DNA of 64,000 bases from Hetaerina americana (Eukaryota; Arthropoda; Insecta; Odonata; Calopterygidae). The position numbers and the translations under genes were made by a program. This document shows positions 21,939 through 34,009 of this stretch, in pieces. Under the pieces are notes generated by a model. It searched no databases, was not told the DNA's origin, and saw nothing but the letters and a program-made list of their open reading frames with translations. The stretch covers positions 9,113,497 through 9,177,496 of the forward strand of contig JAKTNV010000007.1 of NCBI GenBank assembly GCA_022747635.1. Direction: 5' to 3'. The stretch's first letter is position 1; each line of letters begins with the position of its first letter.

Positions 21939-22125
21939 GGGAGGCGACCGACAGCTGAGGTCATTTGCGCTATAGGGGATGGACAGGAAGGGTGGAGAGA
22001 AACCCGGCGTCGGCATTAGCCTACTCTTAACGAAAGGCGCTAAGGGGGCCGCAGCTTAAGGTCCCATCCGACAGACGGCGTACTCAGTCAAAGTGCCTTC
22101 CACAAAGCACCTCAAGTAGGGATCG
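21939..22125 (+). repeat. Unclassified dispersed-repeat-like segment
   Basis: GC-rich segment beginning AGGGGAGGCGACCGACAGCT and containing AAACCCGGCGTCGGCATTAG and CCCATCCGACAGACGG. Its composition differs from both flanks and it starts exactly where RTE homology stops. That suggests an RTE 3' rearrangement or a separate short element. No second copy was found in this window. Confidence 0.3.
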
Positions 22126-22144
22126 AGATACCTCTGATTCCTCT

Positions 22145-22594
22145 GATCGAGATACCTCTGATATTTTCCAGTTATTTTGAGTAAAATATTCTAAGAATTT
22201 GCGATTTTTATCGTCTGTGGCAGTGATCGGACGTCCGCTGCGTGTTTCTTCAACAATTATGGTTTTTCCAGGCTCGCAACCACGAAATTTTACTACCCAT
22301 CCATTTACAGCTGCCTTATCAACAGCATCGTCACCTTAAACAGCCTTTTAACAACGATGAATTTCAGTAGGAGTTACTTTTTAAGTCAAGCTGTTTAACT
22401 CGCGTTGGCATAGCACTAGAACACGTCTCCATACTTCCGCTTCTCGAAATACGCTGAATAAATTAAACGACCTCAAACCTGCGCATGCACGTTGAGGGGG
22501 AATGTTACTCCTATATGTCATCAGGAGTGCTGCTGAAGGTCAACTTGTCTGTGGTCTACCAGCATGTGTGCATTAGTTTTCACTCTATCCTCGC
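22145..22594 (-). mobile_element. Mariner-like element, 5' part, degenerate
   Basis: The minus strand begins with a terminal block (CGAGGATAGAGTGAAAACTA near 22590) and a 5' leader matching the copy at 53679-53945. The open frame then starts METCSSAMPTRVKQ. After a damaged stretch it resumes with TPTEIHR, GDDAVDKAAVNGWVVKF, ETRSGRPITATDDKN and FTQNNWKIS near 22150. These are the helix-turn-helix parts of a mariner-type transposase. Stops and frameshifts are present, and the catalytic domain is absent. Confidence 0.75.
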
Positions 22595-22597
22595 ATA

Positions 22598-23079
22598 AGA
22601 GATCGAATGAAGAATATTTTGTAAGTATCAGACTTCCATGTGTCACGGTCATGCGTGGTACTGATGAACCACCTTCCGAAAAACTTGGCGGTGGAATGTA
22701 GGACTTCGTGTAGATGTGAATTGGATACATATAGTGTACCCTACATTTCTATCTCAGATATTTTACAATTGAAATATTTCCGTGAATAGCCTAACTTTTA
22801 ATGGTGAGGCGGAAGCCAATCGCCTCGAGGAAGACAGGCATGTTTAGATAAAAGATGGGATACGGGGTTGAGAAGCGGAACGTGGAAAATTCTGGTGAAG
22901 CAAAGGGCTGGAGCCATCGGAACCTGTTGCTGGAGGCGGCTCCTGAAGATGAAGCGGTCAGATAACACGCGAAACCAGGAGGTATTCAGGAGACTAGGGG
23001 AGACGGAGACCATGAGAAGGTAGAGCTGCCCTGTTGGAAGTAGAAGAACCAGATTGAATTTGGAACACTTGAGAACCGA
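22598..23079. other. Possible CR1-like interior, unreadable
   Basis: Lies upstream of a recognisable CR1-like C-terminal end. I found no clean RT motif in any frame, only a 127-codon minus-strand open frame without recognisable content. It may be the decayed upstream part of that element. Confidence 0.3.
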
Positions 23080-23720
23080 CCGCAGTGAATGACCCCAAAT
23101 TATATACAGGCACATACGTAGATTCGATCCGAGGGATAAAACAAGAGAGGGATTGGCGCCGTCGCTGACAGATTCAAGCACTCATTCTTCCCTCCTAAGA
23201 TGCACAATCATAATAGAAGCGAGGCCAAGCATCCAGATATTTTTATCAGAAAACCCGAATGTAATGTTTCAGTGGTGGGTTTCACACACAGCGGTGGGTC
23301 ACATTCCCCAACTGTGATTTTAAGGGCGGAGACCATGAGTTCCATTTGCGTGTGGTGGTGGAATTTCCCCTTATTACATTTCAATTCTGTATGAGCTGTC
23401 TGGTTATGGTGAATGCCTGTCGTATATATTGTTTTCGTTCCTTTTTATTCCCTTTTTTCGCTTAGCAAATAACTATTTTATTAGTTGATTTAACCCTCGT
23501 TTTGAGTTAAGTCTTTCTCGAGGATGTGTACAAGTTTGTTCGTTATTTGATAGTTTTTCTGCTGAGTATTTTTCCCTTCCTCTCCCCTATCTTGCCTAAC
23601 CACTTACCCCTCCCTCCTGGCGCTTTCACCCCCCATGCCACTGCAACCTTTTGGTGAATCTCGGGGTATTTATGTCCATGTAGACCACCGAATTCAGGAT
23701 GATGGGTATAGTAGTTTAGT
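23080..23720 (+). mobile_element. CR1-like retrotransposon 3' end (subfamily B)
   Basis: Codons RFKHSFFPPKMHNHN at about 23165-23205 correspond to the conserved RT-end theme (YKMSFFPRTIRDHN in subfamily A). A 3' UTR of about 500 bases follows. Its segment 23265-23720 matches 43285-43720: both carry a GGGCGGAGA block, GAATTTCCCC, ATGAGCTGTCT and a TTATGGTG block in the same order. 5' truncated; no full terminal hairpin was found at the right end. Confidence 0.6.
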
Positions 23721-23889
23721 GTGTACGTAGTGCTCTCTGCTTTACCCCGCGGAATTGAAGCTTGCGTGGATATTGTGTCCACAGGGATGAGGTTAATGTG
23801 TACTTGCCTTGTGTACCAACCATGTGCACAGGCCTAGCGGCTTATGAAGTGTGCTCACGCCTATTTAATGCACCAGCAATGGGGGGAGG

Positions 23890-24065
23890 GGTGTCCTTTC
23901 CCCGCGCCTCCATTCGGTTTCCTGGAAGGACGGAAGGTCAGGTATCCGGAAGCATTGCACCACTTGGGTTCAAGCGGACAGCCATGAGGATTCGCCCGGA
24001 ATCGAATCCTGCTGGACTCTCGGGGGCTCCGAGTGCTTGCCGACGGACCACTATGATTGCAACCC
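23890..24065 (-). repeat. Diverged tRNA-derived SINE, reversed
   Basis: The reverse complement has a tRNA-like head with GGTCCGTCGGCAAGC (A-box side) and GGATTCGATTCCGGGC (B box). A body follows with CACCCAAG, TTCCGGATACC, AGGAAACCGA and GGGGAAAGGA in the SINE order. It is clearly more distant from the others than they are from each other, so it may be an older subfamily. Confidence 0.5.
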
Positions 24066-24949
24066 CTTCAACGTTACTTCCGCGCTCCCTCTCTGATATT
24101 TCACCACTGATTGGCGTGTGTCGACCTCGCTAAAGCAGTCGAGAGATTACGTCTCGCCTTAAATTTGCTTATACACCGCTGCATTCATGATTACCTCCAT
24201 TTTAGTGTCACGCAATTATTCACGAAAGGGGTTTGTATCGGAGATGATTACTTGGGATGACGCGCGCGGATATTCTCGCTAGCTCATCCCTCCCTTCACC
24301 AGAAAACGTCCCCTCCCCATCCTTAACCCCCCCATCCCCCCCCCGCCTCATGCGTTTCCGCCCCCCGAGAGCCGAGAAACAACCGCACGCACTGTCGTAC
24401 GGGAAGACGGCGGCGCGCACACATCATTCGTGGCAACTCCATCCGCGCACGCATGCCACTCCTCCCCCTTCCTCATTCCCCTCCCCTTTCGCCCCGCTCG
24501 GAGGTCGTCGAACCCCGTGCCTCCCGCGGAGAGGGTCGACTGACGAATGCGGAGAAGTGGTGAACGAGAGCGAATGTGGATGTGATGCCCCCGCGGGGTG
24601 ATTATAGCATCGCCGGGAGTGATTGCCGGGGGGCATCTTTTATTGAAACTTTTATTGTCCTTCTGTTATCGTCCCATGAGGCTTCGGGTCCCGAGGCATT
24701 CGAATAAAATTCAGTTTGGATGCAGAAATGAGTGTAAGCGGGGGAAATGATCTAGTGAGTCAGCACACGGTCGAGTTTTAGAGAGACGGCATTCGGATGG
24801 ATTTCAAGCAGTGCTGAACGCAATAAGGAAACATTGTTGGCTAAAGGAAGAGAGAGAATAAAAAAAGGCATTGAGGTTCTTAAGAAATAAGAGTGCTTAA
24901 CATATGCATTAAAGATTGAGGGCATAAACTGAGACTGACGGATGAGTTA
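24066..24949. other. No recognisable gene; GC-rich block at about 24250-24600
   Basis: CpG- and C-rich sequence with overlapping artefact frames on both strands. It could be a regulatory CpG island. No exon is supported. Confidence 0.4.
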
Positions 24950-25205
24950 AGCTGTAGAAAAACTGTTTTAGAATAAGGTACGGGAAGTGGTAAAGAAGAC
25001 GTCGAATGAAGCAAGGCGTCGGGTGTAGAAACATTGAAGAAGAGGAATGAGTTAATGGCGAAAGGACCTTAAAAGTAAAGATGCTGAGAAAAGACTGGTT
25101 AAAAACTTATCATTGTCATGCTAAGTGAGGCTTAGAGGTGAAGAATACAGGCTGGTCTCTGTGTCCACCAAAAATCCGCCTCAACCGGTATTCATTCTAC
25201 CATGA
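24950..25205 (+). mobile_element. Highly decayed RTE 3' region
   Basis: Frame pieces resembling the long RTE copy are visible, such as KKRNELMAK near 25040 (RRRELMTG in the long copy). The terminal UTR block with CTGTGTCCACC and CTCAACCGGT follows at 25150-25190. Frames are heavily interrupted. Extent uncertain. Confidence 0.5.
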
Positions 25206-27441
25206 ATAATAATTCCGTCTCCTTAATGTATCGTAGTTTTGTTTTGTTTTATGATGACTTCATCTTCGCCAAGTGGTTCAGGGAATGCCACTCTGACCTT
25301 ATTACGAGATACTCGCGGTTCGGAGACAGGCGTGTTTCCGTGCTCCCTCTGGCAGCGAGGCCGTGTCACATTCGCCCAAGGGTCAGGCGTAGAGAGAGGT
25401 TGAGGCAAGGAGTATGAAATCACCGACCCAGGAGTGGAGAAGAGGCCGGGGAAAGGGAAAATCCCGATAGCGAATAAACGGATGCGAGCGAACGAAAGTG
25501 CCTCGCAGTGGCACAAACGGCAAGGGTGGGAAACTCATTATTTGGGGTAGGATGAGTCGACGCAGCGTTTCAACCCATCACAAATGTATATTGATATAAA
25601 TAGTCATGATTTCCCATGAGGTGATATCACTAAGTTAGAATGATGAGTCAGACGATGTGTTGAAAGGTGAATAAGCTGGCTTACTAATACTATCGAATCG
25701 ACAAATTAAAATGATGGTATCACGTCTTAATTAATTTACGTTTAATGTTTCTATTAATCGAGAATATATTTTTTCAGTGGCAGTCAACATTATATTTTGG
25801 CATTTTGTCAATGTTCGGGAGTAGCTGTGATGCATCATTGCCACGTCTGGCGGACAAGGCTCCAAAATGCCTTTGCAAACGCCTGGAACGGCAGCCATCT
25901 TCACCACGCTACTTGACAACACGGAATTAATCGCAATGATGAACCTGTAAAGGAAATAAGAATTTACAGAAAATGTATAATAGAAAAGTTATGAATAAAT
26001 CAATGCCATATTGCCATCATTTTAAAATTTCGATTTGGAACAAATTGTGGGACTAAACTGTGTTCAAAAACACTTTGTGCATTCGTATGTTTCTGGCTCA
26101 ACTTTGTGGAAGTTTAAGTTCATTAAATGAAGAACACAATGTATTTGCCCCCTGTTTTTTGGAGAGTGAAAGAATACATTGGAAAAATAGAACAGACGAT
26201 AAAGAAAGAACAGTGGAAAAAACATTGGGTTCGAAAACATTCGCCAATTATCAACAAACAATGCGCCACATTACAATGTTATGCAAGACGAGATTGAGAC
26301 ATCAAAGAAAAATGACTGGAGAACCGATAGTAATAAGGATTCATCTTTTCCTCTTACCATTTGAGTTCACAAGAGTAGGAGGCATAACTTACGATGCACC
26401 GAACATCCAGAATACCACTAATCAACAGTTACAATGATGGATGGTGACCTAACACCCCCTGCAACATTCCCTCCTAATGTAGACCCTTGGATGTAGGATG
26501 TAGACACCTGGGCCGAACGCATTGGAGGATAGAGGTTGGATGAAAACATTGGTTGCCTTCGAGGGAATGACTGCGGCGGTTACTCGCGAGGCAGGCCCAC
26601 GCGGGGCCGCCGCTCGAAGGCCGCTCCAATCGTCGGCGCGAGAGGAACGCGGAAGTCGGCGAAGCAGCGCCGTTCGTGGCGCGCGCTAGCCCTGGCATGA
26701 GTTCCCTGGTCACCTCACCCTTTCGTCAATCATGGAGCATCCTTTATCTTATGTATTTCGCTTTGTTCGTGCCCCAAAATTGTTAATCTCCACATCCTCC
26801 ATCCCAAATTGTTCGCTGGCTTTCGCCAACGCGGTGATTCAGTTTGAGGACAAAAGGAGTATTTCGTCGAACCGTTCTAACACGGCGCCCGCTTCTACAT
26901 TTAGTTTGAGAGTGACATCTTACATTTTACACGGCACGAGGGAGGTCGTCAGCCTTTAACCAGAGTGCAGAAATGTTTCCTCCTCAGAATCAATTTAAAT
27001 TGTTCTTCGACGCGTGGCTCGGAAATGCCTTCAAAATATGCCTTGCCGGTGCTACACATCAAACCGTTGGACGAACGTTCTCGCGAAATCTCTTCTTACA
27101 ATGCAAAGCACCGAATGAAAACAGGAGTGAACCTAAAGAAACGGTGGAATTTTCATTAAGTCGATGCGCGAAACAGCGTGTGCGAGGTTTTCGGTAAAAA
27201 ATTCAATATTGCCCTTTGCAAAAATAAAAATCCACTGGCGTCATCACAATTTCCCTTGAAGCTCAGTAAAAATATAGCTATCAGCCAGATAATCGTGTTT
27301 ATACTTATACAAAATTCCTATTGAATTGCTTCTGTCGTAAGTATACTTCGGGTCTAGAAATCTAGTCTAACGGTGCTCGATGGCACAGGATACGCGAGAT
27401 AACAATTTTGCAAAGGTATACAGCATACATACTATGGAAGT
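25206..27441. other. No recognisable gene; CpG-dense patch at about 26560-26705
   Basis: A 126-codon open frame at 26060-26437 (+) has no motif I know. A short block near 26450 (CACCCCCTGCAACATTCCC, then GATGTAG repeats) could be a worn CR1 tail. Bases 26560-26705 are dense in CpG and could be an island. Nothing else could be supported. Confidence 0.35.
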
Positions 27442-27442
27442 G

Positions 27443-27518
<76 letters not shown>
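27442..27518. repeat. (TA)n microsatellite with AAAT centre
   Basis: About 77 bases of TA repeats interrupted by AAATAAATAAATTT, directly joined to the left edge of an RTE fragment. Confidence 0.95.
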
Positions 27519-27521
<3 letters not shown>

Positions 27522-28165
27522 TATCGGGAAGTAAGAAGGGAAGATTTATGCTAACAGTTAGAGATAAGGCGGGTAACGTAATAGTTGACCCAGGAAAGAT
27601 TCAAGAGAGATGGAAGGAATATATAGGAGAGCTGTATAGTAATGAGCCTAGACCAACGAAGTTAGACATAGAAAAGCAATATGACATAGAGGAATATTGC
27701 TTAGGTCCAAGCATACTAGACAATGAGATAGAGAGGGCATTAAGGGAGATGAAACTAAATAAGGCCGTGGGGGTGGATAACATTCCCGTGAAACTTTTAA
27801 ATTGCTTAGGAAAATGTGGTAGGAAGAGGCTTAATGGGCTGATTCGTAGTATCTAAGCGGAAGGAATCTGGCCGGAAGACTTTGTGAGATTAGTGTTAGT
27901 TCCTATTCCGAAAAAGGTAAAGGCTACATCATGTGAGGAATACAGGACAATAAGTTTGATGTCCCACGCAGCTAAAGTTGTCCTCAGTATCATCAACAAA
28001 AGGATAGAAAGTAGGGAAAATGATTACTTAGAGGGGATGATCAGTTTGGGTTTAGGAAGGGGAGAAGTACGCGTAATTTCATTGTAGTAATGAGGTCACT
28101 AATCGAGAGGAATATATAATACAATCAGGAAGTATTTGCCTGTTTCGTAGGTTTCGAGAAAGCGG
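27519..28165 (+). mobile_element. RTE retrotransposon fragment (linker to RT motif A)
   Basis: Collinear with the long RTE copy from LSGSKKGRFMLTVRDKAG through KAVGVDNIP, LVPIPKKVKAT and YRTISL, to the start of RT motif A (CFVGFEKA), where the SINE at 28166 interrupts. Two open frames (27548-27856 and 27884-28087) are separated by a stop near 27854. Further damage lies near 28085. It is very similar to its neighbour at 28437 but carries its own changes. Confidence 0.85.
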
Positions 28166-28325
28166 TCCCTGGTTCGATTCCCGGGCACCTCTAGCTCCAC
28201 CCAAGCTTTGTGATTTTTCGGTTATCAGATCTTCCTGGGAAACCATAACCGGCACAGGGAAAGGAACTACCCTGATGTGTGAATTTCACCCGCCATCGGG
28301 CTTAGTACTGGGTGAACTCCTCCTC
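28166..28325 (+). repeat. tRNA-derived SINE, truncated, inside an RTE fragment
   Basis: Starts at the B-box region (GGTTCGATTCCCGGGCACCT) and runs through CACCCAAGCT, GATTTTTCGG, CCTGGGAAACCATAACC and GGCACAGGGAAAGGAACT. It closes with CTTAGTACTGGGTGAACTCC. It is nearly identical to the copy at 46672 over this range. The A-box side is lost. The 3' end dissolves into a CT-rich microsatellite. Confidence 0.85.
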
Positions 28326-28347
28326 TCCTCCTCCTCTGGGTGAACTC

Positions 28348-28436
<89 letters not shown>
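28326..28436. repeat. (CT)n(TA)n microsatellite
   Basis: A CT run of about 40 bases is followed by about 49 bases of TA, ending where the RTE 5' UTR begins at 28437. Confidence 0.95.
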
Positions 28437-28439
<3 letters not shown>

Positions 28440-31400
28440 CTGGTAGGGTCACCCATTCCAGATAGGTCGAAGGTTAGGAGCCAGACGAAAGGTAGTCCAC
28501 GCAGCGTCTGTTCCTCAGTGATGCGGCTGCAATGGCGTCTGACCCCAGTGGGGCGGCCAATAAGTGATGGTGTCACGTTAAAAACACTATTGAGGAAGGC
28601 AACGGGAAACCACCTCAATTATCATTCCCAAGATAAATATGATGGTCACTAAAGAGATTTTGAGTCTTGGCAAGTACGGGGCTCGGCCCAATCGGCCGTG
28701 TGTCGTGCCCGGTAGCGGGGGAGGCAAGGCTTCCGCGGTCGTCATCCCACGAAACCCTTGTAAGGAAAACAGACAGCAGCAGGACAGAAGACGCAGGAAG
28801 AGAAGATAAACTAGTTAAAATAGGAACGTGGAATGTTAGGACAATGGTGAGGACAGGTAAACTGGAGAATATCAAGCGAAAGATGGAAAGGGGAAGCATA
28901 GATATTTTAGGTCTATGCGAGGTGAGGTGGAAGGATTGCGGGGATTACTGGAGTGATCAGTATAGAATAATATGCAGCGGTCGGGACGAGAGCCAACGAG
29001 GGGTTGCCATAGTATTACGTGAAGAGGTAGGAAGAAGCGTAGTCAACATAGAGCAGGTAACGGATAGAATACCACTAGTAGAGATCCTACTAGCAGAACC
29101 GACGAACTTGGTAAAAATTCAGGGATACATGCCACCGAGCAACCATAAGGAATAAGAGGTCGATCGATCAGTTAGAAGATATAATCGGGTGTGTTCCTGC
29201 AGCGAAGCATTTAATAGTAATGGGGGATTGGAATGCGACGGTAGGCGAAGGAAGATATGGTGACGAGGCCGGGGACTACGGATTAGGCATGAGGAAAGAC
29301 CGCGGGGAGAAAGCAGTTGAGTTCTGCAGGAGACAGGGGTTAGACATCACCAACACTTAGTTTAGACACTACAAAAGACGCAGATATACATGGAAAATGC
29401 CAGGTGACTCAGAAAGGTATCAGCTAGATTATATCCTGGTTAGACACAGGTTTAGGATCAGTGTGATAAATTCGCACAGCTTCCCGGGAGCGGATGCGGA
29501 CTCTGACCACAATTTAGTTATTATGAAATGTAGTGTCCGTTTCAAAGAGATAAGGCAGGGGCGGCGGGTTAGAAAATGGAATGTAGAAACATTAAATGGT
29601 TTGAAAAGGATGGAATACAAACAGGTGGTAGAGGAAATCATGGAGGATGGTAAGGAGCTAAGAACTATCGAAGAAAAATGGGAAAGTATCGAGAAAGGGT
29701 TGTCTAAAGCCGCAAAAGACACTATTGGAACCGTTAACGCTAAAAGGACTAGGAAACCATGGATCACGGATGACATGATAACAAAGATGGATGAGCGGCG
29801 AAAATGGAAGAATGTAAATACAGAGTTAGGCAAAATGAAGTACAAAGAATTAAACAATAAATTGAGGCGGGCAACAAATGAAGTAAAAGAAGCATGGTGG
29901 AAGACGCAGTGCGAGGATATGGAAAGTCTGCAGAGGAAGGGTGAAATCGGTGCGCTGTACAGCAAAGTTAAATCTTTATCGGGAAGTAAGAAAGGGAGAT
30001 CAACGATAGCAGTTAGAGATAAGGCGGGTAAGATAATAGTTGACCCAGGAAAGATCCAAGAGAGATGGAGGGAATATATAGAAGAACTGTATACCAAAGA
30101 GCTTAGACCAACAAAGTTAGACATAGAAAAGGAACATGACGTAGAGGAAGATAGCTTAGGTCCAGTCATACTAGACGATGAGATAGAAAGGGCATTAAGG
30201 GAGATGAAATTTAACAAGGCCGTGGGGGTGGATAGCATTCCTGCGGAACTATTGAAATACTTAGGAAAATGTGGGAGGAAGAGGCTATATGAACTGATCC
30301 GTAGTATTTATGAGGAAGGAATCTGGCTGGAAGACTTGGTGAGATCAGTTTTAGTTCCTATTCCGAAAAAGGTTAAGGCTACATTATGTGAGGAATACAG
30401 GACAATAAGTTTGATATCCCACGCAGCTAAAGTTGTTCTCAGGATCATAAACAAAACGATAGAGAGTAGGGCAAATGATTACTTAGGGGATGATCAGTTT
30501 GGGTTTAGGAAAGGGAGAGGTACTCGTGATGCTATTGCAGTAATGAGATTATTAATCGAGAGGAATATAGAACACAACCAGGAGGTATTTGCCTGTTTCA
30601 TAGATTTCGAAAAAGCTTTTGATAGAGTGGATTGGGGAAAACTAATGAGTATATTGCAGAAAATGGGAATAGATTGGAGGGAAAGGAGGCTAATCCGCAT
30701 CATGTACATGTCTCAGACTACTCAGGTACGAGTGGGGAACGGGGAGTCCGGTTGGACAGTGTTAGGAAGAGGTGTAAGGCAGGGTTGCTCATTATCACCG
30801 TTGCTGTTCAACCTGTATGCAGAGTAAATGATCAAAGAGGCATGGGAAGAACCCGAGGTAGGAATGAATGTGGGCGGGTAATTCGTAAAATCAGTTAGGT
30901 TTGCTGATGACCAAGCTTTAGTTTGTCAGTCAGCCAAGGGGCTGCAAGCATTGCTGAGTGAATTGGAAATTCAGTGCGACAGGTATGGGATGAGAATCAA
31001 TATTAATAAAACAAAGGTTATGCGATTTCTAGAAAGAAAAAGGCCAAGCTTAACATTAAAATAGGAGGGCAAAAACTAGAGCAGGTAGAGCAGTTTACGT
31101 ATCTCGGTAGTGTTTTGGACCAACACGGTCAAAGTAGTGGGGACGTAAGGAGAAGAATTGCGCTAGGCAAAGAGGCTTTCACAAGGAGGAGAGAGTTGAT
31201 GACGGGGACTTTGAGTAAGGTTGTTAAGAAAATACTCGTAAAAACTTTGACATGGAGCGTAGCTATGTACGGCGCGGAAACGTGGTCTCTGAAGCAGGAG
31301 GATAGACGTAGATTGGAGGCTTTTGAAATGTGGGTGTGGAGAAGAATGGAGAAGGTGAAATGGACAGAGAATTAAACAAATGAGAAAGTACTTGGTATGG

Positions 31401-31735
31401 TGGGCGAAGAGAGGGGCTCGTTGGGAGAAATCCTATGGAGGCAGGAAAAGTGGATGAAGGGGTTATTGACCGGTAGTTGGGATATTGAAGACTGTGATAG
31501 AAGGGAGAATGTTGGGCAAAAGAGGAAAGGGAAGGAACAGGATAGGGATGTTGGACGGGATGGAGGGAGGAAGAAAGTACTCAGAGATGGGGAGGGTCCT
31601 GATGTAGGGTAGGATACTGGATTTTGAATTTTGTTAGGAATCACAAAATATTTATTTAGTAGCTGTGTCCATCCAAAAACGTACCTTAACCGGTAGATTA
31701 CCTAATAATAATAATAATAATAATATATATACACG
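28437..31735 (+). mobile_element. RTE-clade non-LTR retrotransposon, near full length
   Basis: About 3.3 kb. The 5' UTR at 28437-28666 recurs at 21345 and 32245. One long coding region (endonuclease then reverse transcriptase) follows, then a short 3' UTR ending in a (TAA)n tail at 31703-31723. Short 3' repeats and an APE-RT single-ORF layout fit the RTE clade. The left flank is a (TA)n microsatellite and the right flank resumes with TATATATA, so it inserted into that microsatellite; this makes the target duplication unreadable. It is the best-preserved member of a family with about ten pieces in the window. Confidence 0.9.
28667..31612 (+). pseudogene. RTE endonuclease-reverse transcriptase, few lesions
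   Basis: The APE-type endonuclease begins with KIGTWNVRTM (near 28816), continues with LGLCEVRW and MGDWNATVG (near 29220), and ends with DSDHNLVI (near 29500), which holds its catalytic D and H. After a linker the RT palm has CFIDFEKAFDRVDW (motif A), GVRQGCSLSPLLFN (motif B) and FADD at 30900-30911 (motif C). The tail theme is MYGAETWSLKQ and FEMWVWRRM. The longest open part is 29397-30827 (476 codons). Lesions: a frameshift near 29150-29160, an in-frame TAG near 29357, TAA at 30825 and another near 30876, a frameshift near 31026 and a stop at 31373. The protein would nick target DNA and copy the element RNA into it. Confidence 0.9.
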
Positions 31736-32244
31736 TATTTAATTGAATCTCCAGGGGAAAATGCCCAAGAATCGAAACTTTCCTCATGTAGGCGTATTCA
31801 TTTACGGGTGCAAACGATTCCCATTGAATATTGGCGTGAAGATAATGTTATTTCACGTGCTTAGCATTGTTTATTACACTATGATAAATGTTTAGCCCTA
31901 AAACTAATGGCAATACATTCAGTACTCATGTCCCTGAACCAGATTAATTTCGTTGCGTGGTAATTCATACCCTTGACTGTAATTTCGTCCTGTTTTTGAA
32001 AAAATCGATATAATTACCCAATACTCTATTCGCTATACTCTATGGGCAGCGGTGATATTAATGATTAGATTTCATTCAGTCTGACATAATTTATAATTTA
32101 GACATTGAAATGTGAAATTTTGAATGTCCTGAGTGACCAATTTTCGATTTTCAAGCGAAGATTGCAGTTGTGAATCAATTGGGAGAGCTTCAGGTGGGAG
32201 CGTTCCGAGTTCATATGCTTGGTGTATCTGTGGGAGTAATCATG
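31736..32244. other. No recognisable feature
   Basis: AT-rich spacer between two RTE copies. Confidence 0.4.
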
Positions 32245-32860
32245 ATTGCTCGTTGTAGGGTGACCCATGGCAGTCAAGTCGAAGGGCAGGAGTCAGACGA
32301 AACGTAATCCGCGCTGCGCCCGGTACTTAGTGAGTCGTCTAATTAAGTGATGGTGTCATTTTAAAAACACGACTGAGGCAGTCAACAGGGTATTAAATGA
32401 ATTATTTCTCCAATGATTTCGTAGTGCACACCATTATTGCAATGAGTCCCGACAACTACGTGATGCTGCGGAGGACTGGGCCGGGTGTCGTAGGTATGCT
32501 TCTTTCAAAGTGGAATCGTTAGTGTAAGCAAAGATGAAAGCATAGAAGTGAACCAATCGATTAGAATAGGGGTGAAGAATGTTAGGATGATATTAAAGGA
32601 CTCGGAAATAAGAAAATCTATATAGCGGGAGAGAGGAAATAGATCCACGTATTTTGGGGCTGTGCAAGGTGAGATGTAGGAATGGCAGAGATTGCTGGGG
32701 CGATAGTTATGGAGCGATTTGCGGCAGAGGGGATAGAGGGCTGGCTGGTTCATTGGTATCGAACAGAAAGACAGACATGGAGGAGCTTAGCAAACATAGA
32801 GCAGATAAATGATACCATGTTATCAGTAGAAATAAAACCTGAAAAAGCGGACCTATAAAT
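32245..32860 (+). mobile_element. RTE retrotransposon, 5' part, diverged
   Basis: The 5' UTR theme is present (AGGAGTCAGACGAAACGTA, then GATGGTGTCATTTTAAAAAC). The start of the endonuclease follows: RVKNVRMILK, LGLCKVRC, RDCWGDSYGAICGR and SLANIEQINDTMLSVEI, matching the long copy. It is shifted between frames and cut off before the rest of the endonuclease. It is more diverged than the copies at 27519 and 28437, hence older. Confidence 0.75.
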
Positions 32861-34009
32861 GTAAAAGGAATTTCTAAACGTAAAACGAACATTTAAACGT
32901 AAAAAGAACGTACCCACGGCCGTGAAAAATGGAAAAACGAACTTGTTCATATTCGGGTCTGTATGCCAGTACGTGATAGGGAGGATTTTTTTGAAGTCTG
33001 GGGTTAAGTTTTCGTTTGGGCAAGGCTAAGGGCAGTAGATGCATTAAGTCCCAGCCAAGGCCTACCCAAATGGTGGACTGACAAATAATATTCTCAAATG
33101 AACGAAAACTAGTTGAGGCGGACCCATGTTCCGTTTATGGTTTAATTTTCTATTTTTTTGGAAATAAGCATGTCTTGGTTGGTTTTTTGTTGAATTATCA
33201 AGTATCGCAATTACTTTTTTCCCAAGATTCAAAAATGTTGACGAAAATTGTTTCGCACAATCCCAACGATTAGAGGCCGCTGCCGGAGGGCGTGACGACC
33301 GCCGCAGGTGCTTGGGAGTGGGAGATTCAACTGGGAACGCTGTCATTCGAATGAGCAACAGCGGCCGCCCGGAAGTGTTTGCAATCGCAGAGTGTCCCTG
33401 CCATGTATTTAGTCTCACTCTCTCAAAATGAACCAAAAAGGGGTATTTATACACCCCATACCTTCTCTGCCATGCATCACACCTCGCTTCCTGATTTAAT
33501 GTGTGCACGAGCCAAAATAAACCCATGGGAGACGTGGTGCGAGAGAACACAGATGATGCTGCATTGAGGACGAAAGTGGAAACTGATAATTAATAACTTT
33601 TCTTAATATGTAAAATTTTCTAAATAAAAAATAAAATTCCTATAACTTTCTATGAAGACCGAAGAAGATATTGCACACGTATATTGAGTGCTACTGATTT
33701 TTCAGAAATAAGTGAGAGTATTGCGAGACATTCGTTCCCCTCCCCGCCTAATGACCAATCATATTCTTTTTTCGCGCGATTCCACCCCGGATCCACCTCA
33801 ATTAACATGCGGACAACAAAGAATGGGCTTTAGAAAATGATATTGCCTACAATTGCCAAGTCTGACGCTAACTTCAGCAATTACACCAACGAAATACCTC
33901 AAAAGCCACCGCAAGGTTTTGTGTCAGGTTTAGGGGCATCAGCCATGCATGTGGTGAAATTGTGCTGTTTGGAGAAATCAAAAGTAGGGTAAAAAAATGG
34001 TTCATTGCA
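32861..34009. other. No recognisable gene
   Basis: A 162-codon minus-strand open frame (33062-33550) shows no known domain and no splice context I can defend. The rest is AT-rich. Confidence 0.35.

Noticed and set aside
29429..30238. 269-codon minus-strand open frame
   Set aside because: Shadow of the RTE endonuclease-RT frame on the plus strand.
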